A DNA stretch of 28,132 nt from Proteobacteria bacterium UBA1148. GTDB lineage: Bacteria; Pseudomonadota; Gammaproteobacteria; Steroidobacterales; Rariloculaceae. The translations under genes and the position numbers were made by a program. The stretch spans positions 2,076 through 30,207 of the forward strand of contig DBZY01000100.1 of NCBI GenBank assembly GCA_002311835.1. Reading direction: 5' to 3'. Of this stretch, positions 8,682-16,394 are shown in pieces (position 1 is the stretch's first letter; each line of letters opens with the position of its first letter). The notes under the pieces were generated by a model. It was not told where the DNA came from. It did no database searches and saw only the letters and a list, made by a program, of their open reading frames with translations.

Positions 8682-10792
8682 ATCAGACTTCTCTAGATGG
8701 ACCTGAAATTCCTGAATATATGCGTGTAAGGCCTATTGAGATTTCAACGGCAACCATGGTTCAGTGGCTGAAACCAGAACCAGTTGGCGAGGCTGAGAGA
8801 AGTTGGGTGGAACAGCTGGAGCCAGGAGATTATGAGATTTATGATGAAAAGTTGAAGAATATTCTTGATGAAGCACGTGAGATCTTTGTTCGTAGCGGTG
8901 TAACTAACTTATTGACAGCTGGAGATCTAATTGTTGCAATATATACGGCAAATGGTGATCTAGCGAATGCTTCTGCAGGGACTTATCTCCATTGTGTAAC
9001 GGGATGTCTGCCGGTCAAATATGTTATGCACAAGTACTACTCTGACCCTACAGTTCGAGTAGAAGCAGGAGATATATTTTATACAAATGAAGCGCGATAC
9101 GGAGGTATTCACAATCCAGACCAGATGGCGTTTATGCCCGTGTTCCACGAAGGTGAGCTAATTGCCTGGACTGCGGCGTTAGCTCACCAACCGGAAACTG
9201 GAGCAATTGAGCCTGGGGGAATGCCGATCCTTGCTCGCAGTCGGTCCGATGAGGGAATGAAGCTAACTCCGATAAAGATCGGACAGGATTACCGGATTAA
9301 GCGTGATCTTCTAGACATGATGGTTAACTTTATCGATCGTTCGCCCCGAATGCAGGAGATCGATACCCGAGCCCGAGTGACAGGCGCTGATCGGTTACGA
9401 GTGCGCGTTCAGGAACTAGCGGTAGCGAAGGGCAATGACTTCGTCCGGGGTCTACTGCGTAAGTTGGTCTTGGAAGCGGAGGAAAGCGCTCGCCGACGCA
9501 TCGCTCGCTGGAATGACGGGACCTATCGAGCCGTTGCGTTTGCCGACACTATTGGGAGAGAACCTGCCCTTGTTCGCGGCATGCTTACTGCGACCAAACG
9601 ACATGACAGTATCCACATGGATTTCAGCGGTACCTCCCCGGAGAACGACTCCTCTTACAACGCCTTTCCACACATAGTTGCTGCCCACGCGGCAATCTTT
9701 CTGTTTGCTTATCCGTTTCATGACCTTCCTGCATCAAATGGAACCCTTGCTCCCTTTGAATGGGACATTCCCGAGGGCAGCGTCCTCAATGCCGCTCCAA
9801 ACGCAGCCATAAGTAACAGCCCCCCGCTCTGCTGCATTGTGATGACTTCGGTCACTTTGGCGCTATCAAAGATGATGTTCGATAGTGAAGATCGAGACAA
9901 AATCGGTGCACCAAATGGGAATATGGGCAGTGAGATCATCTTCTCTGGAACCAGTCAGCACGAAATGCCCTATGCCGATCTTGATGGGTGCACGTTGAAT
10001 ACAGAGGGTCAAGGAGCCAGGCCCGACATGGATGGCGTAAACGCCTATGGATTCCCATGGGCACACGCGGGCCGGGCACCAGACGCTGAGTTCTACGAGG
10101 ACGAGTATCCGTTTCTGCGGCTTTTCTACCATTTGCGCCGAGACTCTGGCGGTTTCGGTAAGTGGCAGGGCGGACTTGGCACAGAGACTGCTATCGCCCC
10201 TCGTCACGTCCCGACCATGTTCTGGAGTTCGATCGGTAAGAGCACACACATTTCCGTTGCTTCGGGACTGTTTGGTGGTTACCCATCGAGTGCTAGCCCC
10301 GGAATCTGGGTAAGCGGGACGGATCTTTGGGAGAAGATGAATCGAGGAGATCAAGACCTTCCCGAAGATGCCGTCTCCGTCGCTGCCGACCGAGCACTTC
10401 AAGGTGAATATCTACTGGAACACCTCACGAGGTTGACTCGAATTGGCTACAGCGGAGATCTGATCGTCCAACTCGCAGCGGGCGGTGGAGGCTATGGAGA
10501 TGTTCTTGAACGTGATCCAGACCTAGTCCTCAACGACCTGAAGAACGGCCAAATCTCGAGCTGGACCGCAAAGGAGGTCTACCAGATTCGCTACGAGGAA
10601 GACTCATTGATCCTGGACGAGACTGCTACGGAGGAAACACGGGACTCGGCTCGTCAAACCCGACTCAAACGTGGCAAGCCGTGGGACGAGTTCATTTCTG
10701 AATGGTCCAAACTGTCGCCCAATCCTGAGGCGCTAAAATATTTTGGCACCTGGCCCGAAGGGGTCGCCGAGACACCAGTAGTTAGAATCTGA
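8672..10792 (+). CDS. HyuB/acetone-acetophenone carboxylase-type subunit (ApcD-like)
   Basis: This 706-residue protein (about 78 kDa) belongs to the hydantoinase B/oxoprolinase family, the partner of HyuA-like ATPases. Landmarks are GDIFYTNEARYGG followed by IHNPDQMAFMPVF, in place of the classical ND.YxGGxHxPD region, then the YNAFPHIVAAHAA segment and the Gly-rich LAAGGGGYGD near the C-terminus, a hallmark of HyuB proteins. In ketone carboxylases this chain is thought to hold the carboxylation site that receives the activated ketone. Its unusually long N-terminal segment (about residues 1-60) precedes the core, as in acetone-carboxylase-type members. It starts 10 nt inside the preceding gene and is followed 26 nt later by the small fifth subunit. 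Confidence 0.85.
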   Translation: MSLDQTSLDGPEIPEYMRVRPIEISTATMVQWLKPEPVGEAERSWVEQLEPGDYEIYDEKLKNILDEAREIFVRSGVTNLLTAGDLIVAIYTANGDLANASAGTYLHCVTGCLPVKYVMHKYYSDPTVRVEAGDIFYTNEARYGGIHNPDQMAFMPVFHEGELIAWTAALAHQPETGAIEPGGMPILARSRSDEGMKLTPIKIGQDYRIKRDLLDMMVNFIDRSPRMQEIDTRARVTGADRLRVRVQELAVAKGNDFVRGLLRKLVLEAEESARRRIARWNDGTYRAVAFADTIGREPALVRGMLTATKRHDSIHMDFSGTSPENDSSYNAFPHIVAAHAAIFLFAYPFHDLPASNGTLAPFEWDIPEGSVLNAAPNAAISNSPPLCCIVMTSVTLALSKMMFDSEDRDKIGAPNGNMGSEIIFSGTSQHEMPYADLDGCTLNTEGQGARPDMDGVNAYGFPWAHAGRAPDAEFYEDEYPFLRLFYHLRRDSGGFGKWQGGLGTETAIAPRHVPTMFWSSIGKSTHISVASGLFGGYPSSASPGIWVSGTDLWEKMNRGDQDLPEDAVSVAADRALQGEYLLEHLTRLTRIGYSGDLIVQLAAGGGGYGDVLERDPDLVLNDLKNGQISSWTAKEVYQIRYEEDSLILDETATEETRDSARQTRLKRGKPWDEFISEWSKLSPNPEALKYFGTWPEGVAETPVVRI

Positions 10793-10818
10793 GTCGCCAG
10801 TGTCAGCAGGAAGCGTTG

Positions 10819-11607
10819 ATGGGCAAACACTCCCTTATTAACGCGTTGCAATCACGGGACGGCAGCGAGACAGCCGTAGTCCCAAGGATCCAACGCCATG
10901 CAGCCGCTATTGAGCAGATTTCAGACATTGCAGTTTGGACCGAGCCAGAAGCGATTGCTCGTTCTCTGCGGAATGCCCAAAATCTCTACAGCCTTGACGC
11001 AGTCACGCTAGGGGATGGCTACAACGTCGCTGTGGGTTGCCGGCAAGCCTCTTCCCCCGGACTTGGACCGCTTGAAGCCTTGATCCAGAGTACGGAGGGA
11101 GCGCCTCTTGTCGAACTGCCTTTACCTGAAACCGTTATCGACACTCCGGTCCTGAATGTGTATCTAGAGGCTTGCAAACGGATCAAAACAGTTCTAGATG
11201 ATCGAGCTGGTGTTGCGATCGTTGTTCCGGACGATCAGGCACTTCAAGATCAACTGGTGCTCCAGGAGCAATCGGAATGGGCACAGGAAGTGCTGATCCA
11301 TGTGATCCGAGCTTTCGGACCCCTCGAACCTGATCTTTTCATGTTCGTTGGCACAGCACGACAAATTCCTACTCGCATTCGGCCAATAATCAACTATTTC
11401 GGAGCCGCGATTGTGCACGTCTCAACGAGCTACATAGAACCCGGAGTCCGGTGTTTGACAACAGAGGCCCTAAATGAGTTGCCCCCAAATCCAACTGATG
11501 AAATAGAGCGCCCGTGGCTTATTACGACTAGCGAGGAAGTGGGAGTTGGTACAAACGTATCCAGACTAGGCGAGGTCCTGCACCAAGCCAGAGTGCGAAG
11601 GGGATAG
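10819..11607 (+). CDS. Putative fifth carboxylase subunit (ApcE-like by position)
   Basis: This 262-residue protein (about 29 kDa) matches no strong motif I can name. It follows the HyuB-like gene by 26 nt and precedes CoA ligase 2 by 4 nt, which is the place and approximate size of apcE, the separable epsilon subunit of acetophenone carboxylase. The segments SLRNAQNLYSLDAVTLGDGYNVAVGC and, later, GPLEPDLFMFVG and FGAAIVHVST give an alternating alpha/beta pattern. It faintly recalls uroporphyrinogen-decarboxylase-like barrels, a comparison I hold only loosely. ATG 10819 is chosen because AGGAAG at 10808-10813 stands 5 nt upstream; an in-frame TTG directly before would add one residue. The sequence looks soluble and cytoplasmic. 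Confidence 0.6.
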   Translation: MGKHSLINALQSRDGSETAVVPRIQRHAAAIEQISDIAVWTEPEAIARSLRNAQNLYSLDAVTLGDGYNVAVGCRQASSPGLGPLEALIQSTEGAPLVELPLPETVIDTPVLNVYLEACKRIKTVLDDRAGVAIVVPDDQALQDQLVLQEQSEWAQEVLIHVIRAFGPLEPDLFMFVGTARQIPTRIRPIINYFGAAIVHVSTSYIEPGVRCLTTEALNELPPNPTDEIERPWLITTSEEVGVGTNVSRLGEVLHQARVRRG

Positions 11608-11611
11608 AAGA

Positions 11612-12997
11612 GTGACAAACCAGACAGAGGAGCTGTGGGATAAAGATTTGGATTCACTCCCCTGGGTCGAAGTTGAAGCGTGGCAGGGAACTCAAGTCGA
11701 GAGTTTCGTCTCCGGGCTTGCCCATCGTTCACCGTTCTACGCTGAAAAGTTGGGGGCCTCTCGTAAATCAGTAAAAACCATCGAAGCCCTTGAATCGCTG
11801 CCTCTCACAACTAAGTCAGATCTTCGGATTGCTCAGGAGAGTCCATCAGAGGGTGAATCGTTTGGAACAATCCAGGGAATGCCAACCTCAGAGATTGTTC
11901 AGACGGTTTCCTCTTCAGGAACTTCAGGAAGGCCAGTCCATTACGCGCTAACTGCAAGTGATCATGCAAGGTGGAATGACGGAATCGCGAACATGTTCTT
12001 TACGGCTGGGATCAGACCGGCAGATGTCATCGCGCACCTCACTAGATTGCCCATGGTGGGGGGCGGGCTTCCATACGCCGATGGTCTCAGGAAACTTGGT
12101 GCGAATGTTGTTTGGGCCGGTGGCATGTCTACGGAACGAACGTTGGAAACTATCAAGTCTTTGCAAGCAACAGCGCTGACCGCGACCGTCTCATTCGAGG
12201 TCTACCTGGCAGAACACTGTCGTGAAGTGATGGGTTATGAACCGAGTTCGCTAGGTCTGAAGAAGCTAATTGGCGGTGGGGAACCCGGGATGGGTCAGCC
12301 GGAGATCCGAGCACAGATCAGCGAGGCCTGGGGGGTAACGCATCTGCGTGAGGCAATGGGTTTGAGCGATGTAATGGCTGGGATGTGGGCCGAGTGCGGG
12401 CAGGGGAACGGAATGCATTTTTGTGCTCAACGGCACGTAGCAATTGAATTGATCGATCCGGATACTGAGAACCAGATCCCTTGGACCGAGGGAGCAACTG
12501 GTGAAGTTGTCTACACAACGTTTAACCGCGAAGCCACTCCGGTTCTTCGTTTCAGGTCAGGTGACATCGTTGTGGTCACTGATATCGCCTGTGCATGTAG
12601 CAGAACTTCGCCGAAGATCCGCTGCATCGGACGTAGCGACGACATGTTGATCTACAAAGCGATGAATGTGTTCCCCTCGGCAATTCGTGATGTCATTCTC
12701 GACGAACACTCCGATCATCTCTCGTCGCACATGCGGATCTGGAAGGAAGAAATTGGTCAGGTGAAGTTTGATCATCCAATTCCCCTAGAGGTCGAAGGCA
12801 ACGAGGATCTGGAAGAAAGTGAGGCTCAAGTTCTTTCAGAACGGATCGAAGCGACTGTCCGGATGAGGTTGGGCGTTCGGGTAGACGTGGCTGTAGTGGC
12901 GACAGGGACAATCCCCCGAACTGACTACAAAACTTCACTAGTGCAAGTTCGTAACCCGCAGACGAGTAAGGGAACCCCTTATCCCGACGTTCAGTAA
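11612..12997 (+). CDS. PaaK-like adenylate-forming CoA ligase 2 (Bal-like by position)
   Basis: This is a second 461-residue PaaK-type acyl-CoA ligase, starting at GTG 11612. The P-loop SSGTSG is at residues 101-106, REAMGLSD at 246-253, FRSGD (the YRTGD equivalent) at 314-318, GRSDDM at 340-345 and MNVFP near 351. Close to the C-terminus IPRTDYKTSLV carries a lysine in the place of the adenylation lysine. It lies directly downstream of the fifth carboxylase gene. In Aromatoleum the gene in this place encodes benzoylacetate-CoA ligase (Bal), which activates the beta-keto acid formed by the carboxylase. By analogy this ligase should convert the carboxylation product to beta-ketoacyl-CoA for thiolysis (inference). 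It is diverged from ligase 1, so the two probably act on different acids. Confidence 0.85.
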   Translation: MTNQTEELWDKDLDSLPWVEVEAWQGTQVESFVSGLAHRSPFYAEKLGASRKSVKTIEALESLPLTTKSDLRIAQESPSEGESFGTIQGMPTSEIVQTVSSSGTSGRPVHYALTASDHARWNDGIANMFFTAGIRPADVIAHLTRLPMVGGGLPYADGLRKLGANVVWAGGMSTERTLETIKSLQATALTATVSFEVYLAEHCREVMGYEPSSLGLKKLIGGGEPGMGQPEIRAQISEAWGVTHLREAMGLSDVMAGMWAECGQGNGMHFCAQRHVAIELIDPDTENQIPWTEGATGEVVYTTFNREATPVLRFRSGDIVVVTDIACACSRTSPKIRCIGRSDDMLIYKAMNVFPSAIRDVILDEHSDHLSSHMRIWKEEIGQVKFDHPIPLEVEGNEDLEESEAQVLSERIEATVRMRLGVRVDVAVVATGTIPRTDYKTSLVQVRNPQTSKGTPYPDVQ

Positions 12998-13022
12998 CTG
13001 GCTGACGCAACTGTGAACAACT

Positions 13023-14489
13023 ATGCATGATCTTGTAATACGAAATGGCACAGTAATTGATGGCAGCGGCTCGGCGGGCATCAGGACTGACATTGCAATC
13101 AATGGTGATCTAATTGGGGCCGTGGGACACTGCCAGGATGTCGGTCGAGTAGAAATTGATGCAACGAATCTAGTTGTTTCTCCGGGTTTTATTGATGTGC
13201 ATTCTCATGATGATCTGGCAGTTCTCGAAGATCCAGAGATGATCCATAAGATTTCTCAGGGAGTAACTACCGATATCATTGGAAATTGTGGGTGGGCCGC
13301 AGTTCCTCGTTCGCCAATTAATGATCGGTGGCTGGAGAGCGGGATTCTTGGATCCAAAAGGCCTCCCAGTTGGAAGGATGTAGGTGAGTATAGGGCACGT
13401 ATCGATAGTGCGCATCCTTCGTGCAATGTGGCAATCCTTATCGGCTACGGGGCGGTTCGACGAGCTGTACTGGGGTCGAGTAGAGAAAAGCCGACGCGGA
13501 GAGAGTTGAGGGAGATTCACCGGCATCTTTCTGCGGGGATGGACGCGGGTGCCCTGGGGGTGTCGACTGGTCTGACCTATGAGCCTGGTCGGTATTCCTC
13601 AACTCAAGAATTGATACGTGCGATTGAGCCGATTGCTCAGGATGAGGGCCTTTATGTGAGTCATATTCGGAATGAGGGCAGCGGACTGGTACAAGCTGTA
13701 GAGGAAGCCATCGAAATCGGCAGGAGGGGTGGTTGCAGTCTCCATATTTCACATCACAAAGCACTCGGCCGTGAAAACTGGGGGAAGGTCAAACAATCAA
13801 TTGCTGTGATTGATTCTGCGCGGTCAGAGAGTCTCGATGTGACAACTGACGTCTATCCCTACACGGCCTCTAGCACGCTTCTTCACACGGTCGTTAGGGA
13901 GGGGATTAGGTCTGATGAGGCCGCATCTGTTGTCGTTGCGTCGTCGGCCTACCCGGATTCCGCAGGTCGCTCTCTTCTTGACTTAAGCGAGATCAACGGG
14001 TTGGAGTTTGATGAGATGGCTTTCCGTATCACGGAGACTGATCCCGCCACAGTGGTTGTGCGCCACGGCATGACCGAAGAGGATGTATGTGCAGTAATGC
14101 GTCATGAAGTCGCAATGATTGGGTCCGACGGACTTCCGTGTGAAGGAGGACAGCCACACCCTCGGCTCTATGGGACCTTCCCGCGCGTCCTTGGCCGTTA
14201 TGTCAGGGAGTTAGGGGTCCTTACTCTCCCAGAGGCCATTCGAAAAATGACATCGCTTCCGGCAAGAAAATTCCGCCTCCATCGTCGAGGGACGATTCGG
14301 GAGGGCTGGTACGCGGATTTGAGCCTCTTTGATCCGGAGAAGATTGTAGACAGAGCGACCTATGACAATCCGAGGTTGCTCTCGGTAGGTGTTCTTCATG
14401 TGATTGTTAATGGAGATGTGGTTGTGAGCAATGGAAGACATCTGGGTACTCGGAGTGGCTATGTTTTGAATCCGTCAAGCGATACCTGA
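13023..14489 (+). CDS. N-acyl-D-amino-acid deacylase (D-aminoacylase) family amidohydrolase
   Basis: This 488-residue amidohydrolase has the layout of D-aminoacylases (COG3653). A small beta domain (residues 1-50, LVIRNGTVIDGSG) precedes the barrel with DVHSHDD (His60, His62), GNCG with the metal-bridging Cys89, SHIRNEG (His214), HISHHK (His244/245) and IGSDG with the catalytic Asp369. RLYGTFPRVLGRYVRE is diagnostic for the family. Known members hydrolyse N-acyl-D-amino acids, though many relatives act on other cyclic or linear amides. The length is normal for the family. It begins 25 nt after CoA ligase 2 with no obvious ribosome binding site and is the last gene before a 165-nt gap with its own promoter signal. 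Its presence suggests that a nitrogen-containing, amide-type compound enters or leaves this pathway (inference). Confidence 0.85.
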   Translation: MHDLVIRNGTVIDGSGSAGIRTDIAINGDLIGAVGHCQDVGRVEIDATNLVVSPGFIDVHSHDDLAVLEDPEMIHKISQGVTTDIIGNCGWAAVPRSPINDRWLESGILGSKRPPSWKDVGEYRARIDSAHPSCNVAILIGYGAVRRAVLGSSREKPTRRELREIHRHLSAGMDAGALGVSTGLTYEPGRYSSTQELIRAIEPIAQDEGLYVSHIRNEGSGLVQAVEEAIEIGRRGGCSLHISHHKALGRENWGKVKQSIAVIDSARSESLDVTTDVYPYTASSTLLHTVVREGIRSDEAASVVVASSAYPDSAGRSLLDLSEINGLEFDEMAFRITETDPATVVVRHGMTEEDVCAVMRHEVAMIGSDGLPCEGGQPHPRLYGTFPRVLGRYVRELGVLTLPEAIRKMTSLPARKFRLHRRGTIREGWYADLSLFDPEKIVDRATYDNPRLLSVGVLHVIVNGDVVVSNGRHLGTRSGYVLNPSSDT

Positions 14490-14562
14490 ACCCAACGCTC
14501 TGGTCGACTTGATATTGGTGGCCCTCATGGATAAATCAGTACGGTTAACACCATCGGCTAAG

Positions 14563-14577
14563 TAATCCTCTGGATTA
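14563..14577. promoter_or_regulatory. Inverted repeat, candidate operator
   Basis: TAATCC-TCT-GGATTA is a perfect 6-bp inverted repeat with a 3-nt spacer, ending 11 nt before the -35 element of the downstream promoter. Size and placement suit binding of a dimeric activator or repressor. No regulator gene is present in the window. Confidence 0.35.
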
Positions 14578-14588
14578 TGTTCTGTTTC

Positions 14589-14617
14589 TTGAGGGCTGTG
14601 AGATGTTCTGGCATAAT
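14589..14617 (+). promoter_or_regulatory. Sigma-70-type promoter for the SDR-GNAT unit
   Basis: TTGAGG at 14589-14594 and CATAAT at 14612-14617 are separated by exactly 17 nt. They match the -35 and -10 consensus at 4/6 and 5/6 positions. They lie 37 nt before the SDR start, giving a short leader. Confidence 0.5.
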
Positions 14618-14640
14618 CGAGGGATACGAGACAGTGTGGG

Positions 14641-14645
14641 AAGGA
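14641..14645 (+). promoter_or_regulatory. Ribosome binding site fixing the SDR start
   Basis: AAGGA at 14641-14645 directly abuts ATG 14646 but stands 9 nt before ATG 14655, which begins MFDLTGR, a normal SDR N-terminus. ATG 14655 is therefore preferred over 14646 and over the far-upstream ATG at 14577. Confidence 0.55.
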
Positions 14646-14654
14646 ATGAAGACA

Positions 14655-15431
14655 ATGTTTGATCTCACCGGACGCAATGCATTGGTTACAGGTGCTGGGG
14701 GTGGCTTGGGGTCAGCCATCGCTGGGAGTCTCGCTAGCCAGGGAGCTTCCGTTGCCGTAACAGATATTCTCGAAGAAGCTGCAGCAGTTACCGCAGATGA
14801 TCTTTCTTCGAGATTCCCAGATCAGCGATTTGAGGCGATTCAACTTGATGTGACCGATGAAGCAAATGTCAAAGCGGCATATGAAAAGGCAGAGGCTGAG
14901 GTCGGCAATATCGACATCCTGGTGAATGTCGCTGGGATTGCTACCATTGTTCGATTTGAGGAGATGACATTTGCGGAGTGGCGAGAGATGCTAGGGATTC
15001 ATCTCGATGGCACGTTTCTCTGTACGCGCTATGGTTTGCCTGGAATGCTCGAGAGGGGTTTCGGCAGAGTAATTTGTATCTCGTCAATTGTTTCAACCAC
15101 CGGCGTGGCGTATGAAACACATTATGGGGCGGCTAAGGGAGGCATTGATGGGCTAGTGCGTTCCCTTTCCCGCGAGGTAGCTTCTCGCGGGGTGACGGTC
15201 AATGCTATCCGTCCTGGTTATTTTGATACTCCGCTGAGTGCGATGATCCCTGCTGAAGAATTGCGCCTGTTGGAAGAGTGCATTGCTGTTGGACGATTTG
15301 GTCGCCCAGAGGAAGTTGGTGCTCTTTCGGTTTACCTTGCTTCTAATGAAGCGGAGTACATGACCGGTGAGCTAATTAGTCCTAATGGCGGGTTCTCTTA
15401 TGGGCATGCGGATCTTGATGCCTTGTCGTAA
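14655..15431 (+). CDS. Short-chain dehydrogenase/reductase (classical SDR)
   Basis: This 258-residue classical SDR has TGAGGGLG (residues 12-19, the cofactor loop), Asp37 at the end of beta-2 (VTDI), which favours NAD(H) over NADP(H), NVAG at 91-94, the catalytic serine at 143/144 in CISSIV and the YGAAK pair Tyr157/Lys161. NAIRPGYFDTP and the C-terminal YMTGELISPNGG are standard for the family. It oxidises an alcohol or reduces a ketone; in this setting it could generate the ketone that the carboxylase uses, or act on a 3-hydroxyacyl-CoA (inference). It has its own promoter and is followed by a GNAT gene 77 nt later. An upstream in-frame ATG at 14577 overlaps the promoter and would add 26 residues unlike any SDR. 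Confidence 0.9.
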   Translation: MFDLTGRNALVTGAGGGLGSAIAGSLASQGASVAVTDILEEAAAVTADDLSSRFPDQRFEAIQLDVTDEANVKAAYEKAEAEVGNIDILVNVAGIATIVRFEEMTFAEWREMLGIHLDGTFLCTRYGLPGMLERGFGRVICISSIVSTTGVAYETHYGAAKGGIDGLVRSLSREVASRGVTVNAIRPGYFDTPLSAMIPAEELRLLEECIAVGRFGRPEEVGALSVYLASNEAEYMTGELISPNGGFSYGHADLDALS

Positions 15432-15508
15432 CTCGTATATTTGAAGCTTGAAAGTTCCGAAACAGATATTTCCGGTGATCTAAAGAAGCTGGTCGAGGCG
15501 CCGTTTGG

Positions 15509-16366
15509 ATGGTAATAAGTATTCGTGAGGGACAAATAGCAGATACTCAAGAATGTGCCCAGATATGTTTTGACGCGTTCCGCGCTGTAGCGGAAGAGCA
15601 CAACTTTCAGCCCGATTTCCCCTCGGTGGAAGCAGCGGTTCGTGTTGTTTCGGTGATGCTGGAACATGCGGGGTTCTATTGTGCAATCGCTGAGCGCGAT
15701 GGAGAAATCATTGGAAGTAACTTTCTAGACGAGCGCGCGGAGATTGTGGGCCTGGGTCCGATCACAGTCCGAAGACAGGTCCAGAATGAGGGTGTGGGCC
15801 GCTTATTGCTGGCAGATGCCTTGGAACGCTCGGATCGGCGTGAAGCGCCTGGTATTCGTCTAGTTCAAGCTGCCTACCACGGTAGGTCCATGGCCCTGTA
15901 TCTCAAGTACGGCTTTGAAATTCGTGAGCCGTTGGCTGCAATCAAGGGAACACTGCGCAGGATGGAAGTGCCAGATCACCATGTCCGGACGGTGGAAACC
16001 TCAGACCTAGAAGCGTGCGATCAACTCTGCCGCTCCATTCACGGCTTCAGTAGAAGTTGGGAGTTGCAAGATGCGATTTCAGCAGGTAGTGCTCGCTTAG
16101 TTGAGCACCGTGGTCGGGTTACGGCGTATACGACGAATATTGGCTTCAGTGGACATACCGTAGGGCGAAACTCCACCGCTGTCATGGCCTTAGTTGCGGC
16201 AACTGACCGTATTCGTGGACCAGGGTTTCTCCTTCCTCTTAGGTCAACCGATTTATTGATGTGGTGCCTCGAGCACGGACTGCGAATCGAACAACCTCTC
16301 TCGTTGATGAGTCGCGGGACCTACCGGAAACCTCAAGGGGTGTACTTGCCTTCGATTGCCTGCTAA
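15509..16366 (+). CDS. GNAT-family N-acetyltransferase with C-terminal second domain
   Basis: This 285-residue protein begins with a GNAT fold (residues about 1-150): ISIREGQIADTQEC, the acetyl-CoA-binding motif QNEGVGRLLL, and YLKYGFEIREP near the end of the domain. The second half (about 155-285) resembles the extra domain seen in two-domain GNATs such as YitH-type proteins, with RTVETSDLEACDQLC repeating the GNAT-like opening and LMWCLEHGLRIEQP near the end. The substrate amine is unknown. It is the last + strand gene and faces the CocE-like gene, with only 28 nt between the two stop codons. No strong ribosome binding site precedes ATG 15509. Confidence 0.8.
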   Translation: MVISIREGQIADTQECAQICFDAFRAVAEEHNFQPDFPSVEAAVRVVSVMLEHAGFYCAIAERDGEIIGSNFLDERAEIVGLGPITVRRQVQNEGVGRLLLADALERSDRREAPGIRLVQAAYHGRSMALYLKYGFEIREPLAAIKGTLRRMEVPDHHVRTVETSDLEACDQLCRSIHGFSRSWELQDAISAGSARLVEHRGRVTAYTTNIGFSGHTVGRNSTAVMALVAATDRIRGPGFLLPLRSTDLLMWCLEHGLRIEQPLSLMSRGTYRKPQGVYLPSIAC

Positions 16367-16394
16367 TTAGGCTGTTTCGGACGTGTTTCGATAC

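Noticed and set aside
4220..10792. Reading the HyuA/HyuB genes as a simple hydantoinase or 5-oxoprolinase.
   Set aside because: Two unequal HyuA-like chains, a zinc-ribbon subunit and a fifth subunit in fixed order fit acetophenone carboxylase better, although hydrolase activity is not formally excluded.
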